Below, piece after piece: positions 1-6,450 of a stretch of 64,000 nucleotides of DNA. How positions within the stretch are numbered: the stretch's first letter is position 1; each line of letters begins with the position of its first letter. Under the pieces are notes generated by a model that was given only the letters and a program-made list of their open reading frames with translations, did not search any database and was not told the DNA's origin. The DNA is from Paucibacter sp. DJ2R-2. GTDB taxonomy: Bacteria > Pseudomonadota > Gammaproteobacteria > Burkholderiales > Burkholderiaceae_C. Position numbers and translations under genes: made by a program. Location of the stretch: assembly GCF_025717675.1 (NCBI RefSeq), contig NZ_JAJIRT010000003.1, positions 1-64,000 on the forward strand, given 5' to 3'.

Positions 1-1
1 G

Positions 2-76
2 TCGGCCGCCAACGACGGCGTCGGTCGCCTCCACGCATCGATTCTGATGGCCGGCCGTCACCAAGAAGCTGCCTGA
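2..76 (+). CDS. flhD: FlhD, C-terminal end (partial)
   Basis: The window opens inside a gene whose last 24 codons end at TGA 74-76. The tail contains RLHASILMAG, which matches the C-terminal helix of the FlhD subunit of the flagellar master activator. With FlhC it forms the FlhD4C2 complex that recruits sigma-70 RNA polymerase to class II flagellar promoters. The assignment rests on this short match plus the complete flhC 157 bp downstream. The 5' part lies outside the window. Confidence 0.8.
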   Translation, partial: SAANDGVGRLHASILMAGRHQEAA

Positions 77-233
77 ATGTAGACCCCCGGCTGCGCGGGT
101 ACGCGCAGCCACCCCCCGAGGGGGTACGAATCAAGCGCGGGCAGGGCCCGCACCTGATTCGCTCCGCGGGGCGCTTGGGAGCGGCCCGGCGCTGCCCCGC
201 AAAACACCAACCAAGAATTCGAGAGACTCCATC
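77..233. repeat. Intergenic repeat copy between flhD and flhC
   Basis: The flhD-flhC spacer is GC-rich and contains CCCCCCGAGGGGG near 113-125 and CTTGGGAGCGGCCCGGCG near 174-191. Both are present, in reverse complement, in the 78-bp tandem repeats between motA and motB. The spacer therefore looks like a diverged inverted member of the same family. It includes a palindromic stretch around GGGCAGGGCCCGC. The rest of the spacer runs to the flhC start with no clear promoter. Confidence 0.55.
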
Positions 234-770
234 ATGCGCAACAAGAGCATCCTGACCGAAGCCCGCCAAATCGAACGTGCGGTGACCCTGATCAATCTGG
301 GTGCGCGCCTGCAAGTGCTGGAGTCGGAGACCGATCTGTCTTACGAGCGCCTGCTGCGCCTGTACAAGGAAGTCTCGGGCAAGAGCCCCAGCAAGGGCCA
401 GCTGCCGTTCTCGACCGATTGGTTCATGACCTGGCAGCCGAACATCCACGCCTCACTGTTCCTGAATGTGCACGAGTACCTGAACAAGGTGTCGGAGCTG
501 GACGAGATCGATGCGGTGATCAAGGCCTACCAGCTCTATCAGGAGCAGACCCAGGCGCAAGGCCTGGAGGCCATGCTGTCGGTGACGCGTGCTTGGCGCC
601 TGGTGAAGTTCATCGACAACGGCATGCTGACCATGACCAAGTGCTCGAGCTGCGGCGGTCATTTCGTGACCCACCCGCATGAGATCGCCCGCCACTATGT
701 CTGCGGCATGTGCAACCCGCCCGCCCGCGCCGGCAAGGGCCGCGCCCAGGGCGCCATCCAGATGCACTGA
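234..770 (+). CDS. flhC: Flagellar transcriptional activator FlhC
   Basis: The 178-residue protein has the normal FlhC length. It is the DNA-binding partner of FlhD in the master regulator that turns on class II flagellar genes. Four cysteines, C137 and C140 (CSSC) and C157 and C160 (CGMC), form the zinc site typical of FlhC. The gene follows flhD and precedes the methyltransferase and motAB. The spacer to flhD is occupied by repeat-like sequence, so coupling between the two subunits may be looser than in enterobacteria. The assignment is secure. Confidence 0.96.
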   Translation: MRNKSILTEARQIERAVTLINLGARLQVLESETDLSYERLLRLYKEVSGKSPSKGQLPFSTDWFMTWQPNIHASLFLNVHEYLNKVSELDEIDAVIKAYQLYQEQTQAQGLEAMLSVTRAWRLVKFIDNGMLTMTKCSSCGGHFVTHPHEIARHYVCGMCNPPARAGKGRAQGAIQMH

Positions 771-817
771 AGGCCTTTGCGCCGTATTCGATTCATCTTG
801 CTCGCGGCTGCACCCCC

Positions 818-1555
818 ATGCCTCTGACGCGTTGGCCCCTGCCTGCCTTGCTGAGCTGGGGTGCCGCCTGGCTGCTGTTCATGCAGCTGCAGCGCCTCGG
901 GGTCTCGCCCATTTCCGCCTTGCTGGCCGCAGCGTTCCTGGGCGCCGCACTGGCGTTTTTTCACAGCGCACGCTGGCGCCGGCTCATGGTGGCGCTGGGT
1001 TTCCCGCTTTCCATGCTGCTGACCGGCGGCGCAGCCGCGTGGCCGGCTTGGGCCTGGCTGCTGCCGCTGGCTCTGCTGTTGCTGGCCTACCCGCGGCGCA
1101 GCTGGGGCGATGCTCCCCTGTTTCCAACCCCTCGCCATGCTTTGCAGGCGCTGAGCGAGCTGCTGCCCCTGGCGGCCGGCGAACGCGTGCTCGATGCCGG
1201 CTGCGGCCTGGGCCATGGTTTGCGCGAGCTGCGCCGCAGCTACCCGCAGGCGCATCTGCATGGCATCGAGTGGAGCCCTTTGTTGGCGCGCCTCGCCGGC
1301 TGGCTCTGTCCCTGGGCGCAGATCGAGCGGGGAGATATGTGGGCGCAGAGCTGGCAGCCCTTCGGCCTCGTTTATGTATTCCAGCGGCCCGAGTCCATGG
1401 CACGGGTCTGGAGCAAAGCCCGGGCCGAGATGCGTCCGGGAGCCTCCTTGGTCAGCCTGGACTTCGAAATTGAGGGTCAAGTCGCGCAAGCTTGCCTGGA
1501 ACTCGGCGGCCGGCACCGGGTCTGGGTCTACCGCCTGCCAGGGCCGGCGCGCTGA
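818..1555 (+). CDS. Membrane-anchored class I SAM-dependent methyltransferase
   Basis: This 245-residue protein has a hydrophobic N-terminal third, residues about 10-95, with probably three membrane segments. A Rossmann methyltransferase core follows, with the SAM-binding motif VLDAGCGLGHG near residues 124-134 and an acidic strand end (HGIEWSP). ATG 818 is chosen because the frame upstream is not hydrophobic and overlaps sequence antisense and out of frame to flhC. It lies between flhC and motA, 47 bp after flhC. The substrate is unknown. Its position suggests a link to motility or envelope modification, but that is inference. Confidence 0.75.
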   Translation: MPLTRWPLPALLSWGAAWLLFMQLQRLGVSPISALLAAAFLGAALAFFHSARWRRLMVALGFPLSMLLTGGAAAWPAWAWLLPLALLLLAYPRRSWGDAPLFPTPRHALQALSELLPLAAGERVLDAGCGLGHGLRELRRSYPQAHLHGIEWSPLLARLAGWLCPWAQIERGDMWAQSWQPFGLVYVFQRPESMARVWSKARAEMRPGASLVSLDFEIEGQVAQACLELGGRHRVWVYRLPGPAR

Positions 1556-1622
1556 TGGGGCTGGTTTTGGCCGGTCAAAGCCGGCCAGTTGAAGCGAACG
1601 GCCGCGGCCCGGCCGGGCACAC

Positions 1623-1649
1623 TCAAGCGCAACCCGCTCCGGCCGATAA
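1623..1649 (+). promoter_or_regulatory. Sigma-28 (FliA) promoter of motA
   Basis: The sequence reads TCAAGCGC, an 11-bp spacer, then GCCGATAA. The -10 matches the FliA consensus in 8 of 8 positions and the spacer has the consensus length. The -35 keeps the AAG core. It lies 28 bp before the motA start, so motAB and probably cheYZ are expressed as late (class III) genes. Confidence 0.75.
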
Positions 1650-1677
1650 GGGCTGGAGAGCTTCCTAAGAAAACACC

Positions 1678-2535
1678 ATGTTCGTCATCATTGGTTGGGC
1701 CGTTTCCATGGCTTGCATCTTCGGCGTCTATATTGCCCACGGCGGCAATATCAGCGTCATCTTGCACGCCTTACCCTTTGAGGTGACCACCATTCTGGGG
1801 GCCGCCATTGGCGCCTTCCTGGCCAACAACCAGATGAAGGTGGTGAAGAGCGCCGTGGCCGGCCTGGGCCGTTGCTTCAAGGGCAGCAAGTTCAGCAAGG
1901 CCCGCTATATGGAGCTGCTGGCCCTGATGTACGACATCTTGCAAAAGGCTCGCAAGGAAGGGCTGATGTCGATTGAAAAAGACGTCGAGGATCCGCACAG
2001 CTCGCCCTTGTTTCAGAAGTACCCGGTGGTGGGCAATGATCACCATGTCACCGAGTTCATTACCGATTACCTGCGCATGATGGTCTCGGGCAACCTCAAT
2101 GCGCATGAGATCGAGTCGCTGATGGACGCCGAGATCGACACTCACCATGCGGAAGAGCATGCGGCGGTGGCCGCTTTGCAACGGATTGCGGGCGGCTTGC
2201 CGGCTTTCGGCATTGTGGCGGCCGTGCTGGGTGTGGTGAACACCATGGGCTCGGTGGGTCAACCACCGGCCGTGCTGGGAGGCATGATCGGTTCGGCCCT
2301 GGTCGGTACCTTTCTGGGTATTCTGATGGCCTATGGTTTTGCCGAGCCGCTGGCCGGACTGCTGGAGCAGAAGGTGGAAGATGCGGGCAAGGAATTGCAG
2401 TGCATCAAGACCACCTTGCTGGCCAGCATGCAGGGTTATGCGCCGCAGGTGGCCATCGAATTCGGTCGCAAGGTGCTGTACTCCGGCGACCGCCCCACCT
2501 TCTCTGAGCTCGAAGCTCATGTGAAGAAGAAGTGA
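1678..2535 (+). CDS. motA: Flagellar stator protein MotA
   Basis: The 285-residue inner-membrane protein is the MotA half of the proton-driven stator and surrounds the MotB plug and ion path. Four membrane segments are visible: two near residues 1-50 and two near 170-225 (LPAFGIVAAVLGVVNT and a GSALVGTFLGI stretch). The cytoplasmic loop keeps the arginine and glutamate of the KARKEG..SIEKDVE region, equivalent to R90 and E98 of Escherichia coli, which contact FliG. A sigma-28 promoter lies just upstream. motB follows after an unusually long 282-bp repeat-filled gap. Confidence 0.97.
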   Translation: MFVIIGWAVSMACIFGVYIAHGGNISVILHALPFEVTTILGAAIGAFLANNQMKVVKSAVAGLGRCFKGSKFSKARYMELLALMYDILQKARKEGLMSIEKDVEDPHSSPLFQKYPVVGNDHHVTEFITDYLRMMVSGNLNAHEIESLMDAEIDTHHAEEHAAVAALQRIAGGLPAFGIVAAVLGVVNTMGSVGQPPAVLGGMIGSALVGTFLGILMAYGFAEPLAGLLEQKVEDAGKELQCIKTTLLASMQGYAPQVAIEFGRKVLYSGDRPTFSELEAHVKKK

Positions 2536-2582
2536 GCGCAATGAGCAGCAGCAAGCCCAATCGTTGGTTCGAAGTGGCCTGG

Positions 2583-2816
2583 CCCGCCGCCGGGCCGCTC
2601 CCAAGGCGGGCCGCGCCCCCTCGGGGGGCAGGAGCCGTAATCGGCGAGGTGGGGGCAGGGCCCGCTGCCGGGCCGCTCCCAAGGCGGGCCGCGCCCCCTC
2701 GGGGGGCAGGAGCCGAAATCGGCGAGGTGGGGGCAGGGTCCGCCGCCGGGCCGCTCCCAAGGCGGGCCGCGCCCCCTCGGGGGGCAGGAGCCGTAATCGG
2801 CGACGTGGGGGCATGT
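2583..2816 (+). repeat. Three tandem copies of a 78-bp GC-rich repeat
   Basis: Three direct copies begin at 2583, 2661 and 2739, with a period of exactly 78 bp and only a few substitutions. Each carries GGGCCGCTCCCAAGGCGGG, CCCCCTCGGGGGGC and GGCGAGGTGGGGGCA. The unit is internally palindromic around CCCCCTCGGGGGG, so each copy can fold. The third copy ends 1 bp before the motB start, and its GTGGGGGC is the only ribosome-binding-like sequence there. Because 78 is a multiple of three, long repetitive open frames appear on both strands, but none looks like a protein. Confidence 0.9.
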
Positions 2817-2817
2817 T

Positions 2818-3777
2818 ATGGCTGGTGACGCCAAGAAACTCCAGCCCATCATCATCAAGCGCGTCAAGAAGGGCGGCCATGCCGCCCATGGCGGCGCCTG
2901 GAAGATTGCCTACGCTGACTTCGTGACGGCCATGATGGCCTTCTTTCTGCTGATGTGGCTGCTCGGCTCGACCACCGAGGGTGACAAAAAGGGCATTGCC
3001 GACTATTTCGGCTCACCGCTTAAAGTCGCCATGCAGGGCGGCTCGGGTTCGGGTGATTCCTCGCATGTGGTCAAGGGCGGCGGCAAGGACCTGACGCGCG
3101 AGTCCGGGCAGGTCAAGGCCGGTGATGTCGAGGCCCGTCAGCGCACTTTCAGCCTGCGCGCGCTCAAGGAAGAGCAGCGCAAGGCGGAGAAGGCCCGGCT
3201 GGAGGAACTCAAAGACAAGGTCGAGGAGGTGTTGGCGAACAACCCTCAGCTGGCAACGCTCGGCGGACAGATCCGCCTGGACATGACCAAGGAAGGCCTG
3301 CGCATCCAGATCGTGGATGAAAACAACCGTGCGATGTTTGACAGCGGCAGCGCAGTTGTGAAACCCTATATGCGGGCTTTGTTGCGGGAGCTGGGCTCGG
3401 TGCTCAGTGAAGTGCCCAACCGCCTGACCTTGGAAGGACACACGGATGCCTTGGGATTCGCCGGTGGTGAGCGCGGCTACAGCAACTGGGAGCTGTCGGC
3501 CGACCGTGCCAATTCCTCCCGGCGCGAGTTGATTGCGGGCGGGCTGCCCGAGTCGCGTACGCTCCGGGTTCAGGGCTTGGCGTCCAGCAAGCTGCTGGAG
3601 CCCAAACAACCTGAAAGTCCGATCAACCGCCGCATCAGCATCATTGTCATGAACCGCGATGCTGAGGACGCGGTACTGAAGAATGTGCCCCCGGAAGAAG
3701 AAAACGATGAGGCGGGCGTTGCTGATGCTCCGGCGGCAGCGAAAATCCCCTCAAGTTCCAACCCCAAACCCCGATAA
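2818..3777 (+). CDS. motB: Flagellar stator protein MotB
   Basis: The 319-residue protein is the peptidoglycan-anchored stator subunit. A short basic cytoplasmic tail is followed by one membrane helix, residues about 30-52, that carries the proton-binding aspartate D34 in AYADFVTAMM. The C-terminal OmpA-like domain has the peptidoglycan-binding signature LEGHTDALGF and NWELSADRANSSR. The start at 2818 gives the conserved MAGDAKKLQPII N-terminus and is preceded by GTGGGGGC from the third 78-bp repeat. The protein is complete; only the spacing from motA is abnormal. Confidence 0.97.
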   Translation: MAGDAKKLQPIIIKRVKKGGHAAHGGAWKIAYADFVTAMMAFFLLMWLLGSTTEGDKKGIADYFGSPLKVAMQGGSGSGDSSHVVKGGGKDLTRESGQVKAGDVEARQRTFSLRALKEEQRKAEKARLEELKDKVEEVLANNPQLATLGGQIRLDMTKEGLRIQIVDENNRAMFDSGSAVVKPYMRALLRELGSVLSEVPNRLTLEGHTDALGFAGGERGYSNWELSADRANSSRRELIAGGLPESRTLRVQGLASSKLLEPKQPESPINRRISIIVMNRDAEDAVLKNVPPEEENDEAGVADAPAAAKIPSSSNPKPR

Positions 3778-3804
3778 GTCTCTCTAGCCCCTGCGAGGAA
3801 AGCC

Positions 3805-4197
3805 ATGAGCACTGACATGAAATTTTTGGTTGTTGACGATTTCTCCACCATGCGCCGCATCGTCCGCGGCCTGCTGAAGGAGATTGGGTACAACAACTGC
3901 GAAGAAGCAGAAGACGGGGTGGACGCCCTGAGCAAGCTCAAGCTGGCCAAGTACGACTTTGTTGTTAGCGACATCAATATGCCGAATATGACCGGCTTCG
4001 AGTTGCTCAAGGCGATCAAGGAAGACCCCAACCTCAAGCACCTGCCCGTGCTGATGGTGACCGCCGAGGCCCGCAAGGAAGACATCGTGCTGGCTGCCCA
4101 GAGCGGCGCAGCCGGCTACATCGTCAAGCCTTTCACCAAGGCCACGCTGGAGGAAAAGGTCGTCAAGATCATGCAGAAACTGGCCGCTTCGGCCTGA
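3805..4197 (+). CDS. cheY: Chemotaxis response regulator CheY
   Basis: This single receiver domain of 130 residues is phosphorylated by CheA and then binds FliM to switch motor rotation. The acidic pocket D11/D12, phospho-acceptor D56 (VVSDINMP), the switch threonine in MVTAEA and the lysine in IVKPF are all present. A GAGGAAAG ribosome binding site precedes the start. It follows motB by 27 bp and precedes cheZ by 16 bp, so all four genes are probably one transcript. cheA and cheW are not in the window. Confidence 0.96.
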   Translation: MSTDMKFLVVDDFSTMRRIVRGLLKEIGYNNCEEAEDGVDALSKLKLAKYDFVVSDINMPNMTGFELLKAIKEDPNLKHLPVLMVTAEARKEDIVLAAQSGAAGYIVKPFTKATLEEKVVKIMQKLAASA

Positions 4198-4213
4198 GCA
4201 CCAGGAGACGACC

Positions 4214-4849
4214 ATGCATTTGGACGATCTGAGCAAACTCTCCAGCGGCACCGATCCGCTGTCTGTCTCTCCTGAAGTGTTTCAGCAGATCGGCACCATC
4301 ACGCGGGTGTTGCACGACACCATGCAGCAGCTGGGCGTGATGCCCAAGCTGCAGGTGGCGACCGACGGTCTGCCTGACGCACGAAGCCGGCTGAGCTATA
4401 TCGCCACCAAGACGGCTGCGGCCGCCAACAAGGTGCTGAATTCGGTCGATCAGGCCAAGGAAGACCACGCCTTCATCACCTCCGCGACCAATGCCATGGC
4501 TGCGGCCATCGTGGCGGACCCGGTCAAGGCGGTGGCCAGTGGCGCGGTGATGAATTTCGTCAAGGAAGTCGAGGACCGCACGGCCCGGATTGACGGCCAT
4601 CTGACCGACATCATGATGGCGCAGGACTTCCATGACCTGACCGGCCAGGTGGTGGCCAAGGTGGTGACCCTGGCCAATGATCTCGAAGACAGCTTGGTCA
4701 AATTGCTGGTGTCCATCGTGCCGCCCGAGCAGCGCGAAAAGGTCGACCCCAACATCTTGCAAGGCCCGGTGGTCAACCCCGAAGGTCGTACCGACATCGT
4801 CGCCGACCAGGGCGAAGTCGACGACCTGCTTGCCAGCTTGGGCTTCTGA
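4214..4849 (+). CDS. cheZ: CheY-phosphate phosphatase CheZ
   Basis: The 211-residue helical protein dephosphorylates CheY-P and ends the tumble signal. The catalytic segment QDFHDLTGQVV carries the glutamine that positions water. The C-terminal CheY-tethering helix DQGEVDDLLASLGF is intact. A CAGGAGACG ribosome binding site lies upstream. It is the last gene of the motAB-cheYZ unit and is followed by an intrinsic terminator. Confidence 0.95.
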   Translation: MHLDDLSKLSSGTDPLSVSPEVFQQIGTITRVLHDTMQQLGVMPKLQVATDGLPDARSRLSYIATKTAAAANKVLNSVDQAKEDHAFITSATNAMAAAIVADPVKAVASGAVMNFVKEVEDRTARIDGHLTDIMMAQDFHDLTGQVVAKVVTLANDLEDSLVKLLVSIVPPEQREKVDPNILQGPVVNPEGRTDIVADQGEVDDLLASLGF

Positions 4850-4873
4850 AGCCGGCCATCCAAATAGGTCCAT

Positions 4874-4905
4874 GCAAGAAACCCGCTACGGCGGGTTTTT
4901 TCTTG
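4874..4905 (+). terminator. Intrinsic terminator after cheZ
   Basis: AAACCCGC, loop TACG, GCGGGTTTTTTC forms a strong GC hairpin followed by six T residues, 25 bp after the cheZ stop. It ends the motA-motB-cheY-cheZ unit on the plus strand. Confidence 0.85.
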
Positions 4906-4940
4906 TCTGCTCCTCGTCGAGGATCGGTCGGCGGCTAAGG

Positions 4941-5106
4941 GCACAGAACCGTCGTTCGCTGAGATTTGAATACGAACGCAGAGTGCGCGGAGGCTCGCAG
5001 AGGTCGCAGAGAGATAAGAAGAGCGAGGATTGTGTTCTCAGCGTCCTCTGCGGTCCTCTGCGAACTCTGCGTGCTGAAACTTCCCCGCGAACGACGGCTC
5101 CGTACC
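4941..5106 (+). repeat. MITE-like palindromic element, copy 1
   Basis: The roughly 166-bp element begins GCACAGAACCGTCGTTC and ends GAACGACGGCTCCGT, so its ends are imperfect inverted repeats. Inside, one arm built of GCAGAG/TCGCAGAG units is answered by CTCTGCG units on the other arm, making a long imperfect hairpin. A nearly identical copy in the opposite orientation lies at 51579-51753. It carries no protein-coding signal. It occupies most of the 416-bp gap between cheZ and flhB. Confidence 0.85.
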
Positions 5107-5195
5107 GCAAGCCGACCCAAGCCCTGCGGATCACTGACGATGCTCTTCCGGATGACGGGCGCAGTGAAAGCGCGCTTTCCCGGGCCTTTTCTGGC

Positions 5196-5222
5196 TTAAG
5201 TTTTCCGGCCTGCCGCGAACAA
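5196..5222 (+). promoter_or_regulatory. Candidate sigma-28 promoter upstream of flhB
   Basis: TTAAGTTT, an 11-bp spacer, then GCGAACAA. The -35 matches the FliA consensus in 7 of 8 positions and the -10 in 5 of 8. It lies 43 bp before the flhB start, in the part of the spacer not taken by the repeat element. A class II FlhDC promoter would be the usual expectation here, so this may be a secondary or chance match. Confidence 0.4.
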
Positions 5223-5265
5223 TGGCGACACGGGCAGTGAGTCTGCTCGTCTAACCGCATTCGCC

Positions 5266-6450
5266 ATGGCCGACCAAGACGCACAGGACAGAAATTTACC
5301 GGCCTCAGCCCGCAAGATCCAACGATCACGGGAAGAGGGCCAGCTGCCGCGCTCACGGGATCTGGCCCATTTCGCCATGATGGCTGCCGGCGGAGTGATC
5401 CTTGCAGTCGGAGGCCCCAGCATTGCCAGCTCCTTGCAACGCATGCTCGAAGGCGCCTTGCACTTCGATGCCCGCCAGCTCGCTCGCTCCGATTTCATGG
5501 CCATTCGCTTGACCGAGCTGACCCTGCACTTCATGAGCCTGATGCTGCCGATTAGTGTCGGTTTGTTGGTGGTGGCGATCGCCAGCAATCTGGCTCTGGG
5601 TGGCTGGAACTGGACCATGAAGCCGCTGCAGCCCAAGTTCTCCCATCTCAACCCGATCAGCGGTTTCGGCCGTCTGTTCAGCGGGCAGGGCCTCGGTCAG
5701 GCCATGAAGGCGGTTTTGCTGGCCGTGGTGCTGGGCGTGGTTGGCGCCTTGGTGCTCAAGGACCGCATGGCCGCCTACATCAGCATCATGAGCGTGCCCC
5801 TGCCAGCGGCCCTGGCCTATGCCGGCCAACAGCTGATGAGCGGCCTGGTCCTGCTCGGTGTGGCCCTGGCCTTGTTTGCCGCCATCGATGTGCCGCTGCA
5901 GCGCCAGCTCTACCTGCGCCGCATTCGCATGACCCGCGAAGAGGCCAAGCAGGAAATGAAAGAGGTCGAGGGCAATATGGAGATCAAGGCCCGCATGCGG
6001 GCCAAGATGCGCGAGATGGCCAAGCGCCGCATGCTCGCGGCCGTGCCCACGGCCGATCTGGTGGTGATGAACCCGACCCACTATGCGGTCGCGCTCAAGT
6101 ACGACGACGCCAGCATGGCCGCACCCAAGGTGGTCGCCAAGGGCGCCGACCTGCTCGCCATGAAGATCCGCGATCTGGCCAAGGATTCCAAGGTCCCCGT
6201 GCTGCAGTCGCCGGTGCTGGCCCGTGCACTCTATGCCCACGCCGAGGTGGATCGCGAGATCCCCGCCGCCCTGTTCGGTGCCGTTGCCCAGGTGCTGGCC
6301 TACATCTACCAGCTGCGCGCCGCCATGGCCGGGCGCGGCCAGAAGCCCGAGCAGCCGACGCCGCAAGTGCCGCCTGAACTGGATCCGCACAACAAACCCC
6401 ATGCCCGCTCGGCCGCCGATCTGGACCTGCTGGAGGATGACCAAGAATGA
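5266..6450 (+). CDS. flhB: Flagellar export apparatus protein FlhB
   Basis: The 394-residue membrane protein of the flagellar type III export gate switches substrate class from rod/hook to filament. Four membrane segments lie in residues about 30-220. The cytoplasmic domain has the autocleavage motif NPTH at residues 269-272 (VVMNPTHYAVALKY), followed by the FlhB-C core ending near residue 355. A polar tail completes it. The start codon has only a weak ribosome binding site. Its stop overlaps the flhA start by 4 bp (ATGA). Confidence 0.96.
   Translation: MADQDAQDRNLPASARKIQRSREEGQLPRSRDLAHFAMMAAGGVILAVGGPSIASSLQRMLEGALHFDARQLARSDFMAIRLTELTLHFMSLMLPISVGLLVVAIASNLALGGWNWTMKPLQPKFSHLNPISGFGRLFSGQGLGQAMKAVLLAVVLGVVGALVLKDRMAAYISIMSVPLPAALAYAGQQLMSGLVLLGVALALFAAIDVPLQRQLYLRRIRMTREEAKQEMKEVEGNMEIKARMRAKMREMAKRRMLAAVPTADLVVMNPTHYAVALKYDDASMAAPKVVAKGADLLAMKIRDLAKDSKVPVLQSPVLARALYAHAEVDREIPAALFGAVAQVLAYIYQLRAAMAGRGQKPEQPTPQVPPELDPHNKPHARSAADLDLLEDDQE

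Noticed and set aside
2583-2816. CRISPR-like array
   Set aside because: The copies are head-to-tail without spacers, and no cas genes are present.
2532-2926. Repetitive proline/arginine-rich frames over the motA-motB gap
   Set aside because: All frames are open because the 78-bp repeat has no stop and a period divisible by three. No ribosome binding site or family match was seen.
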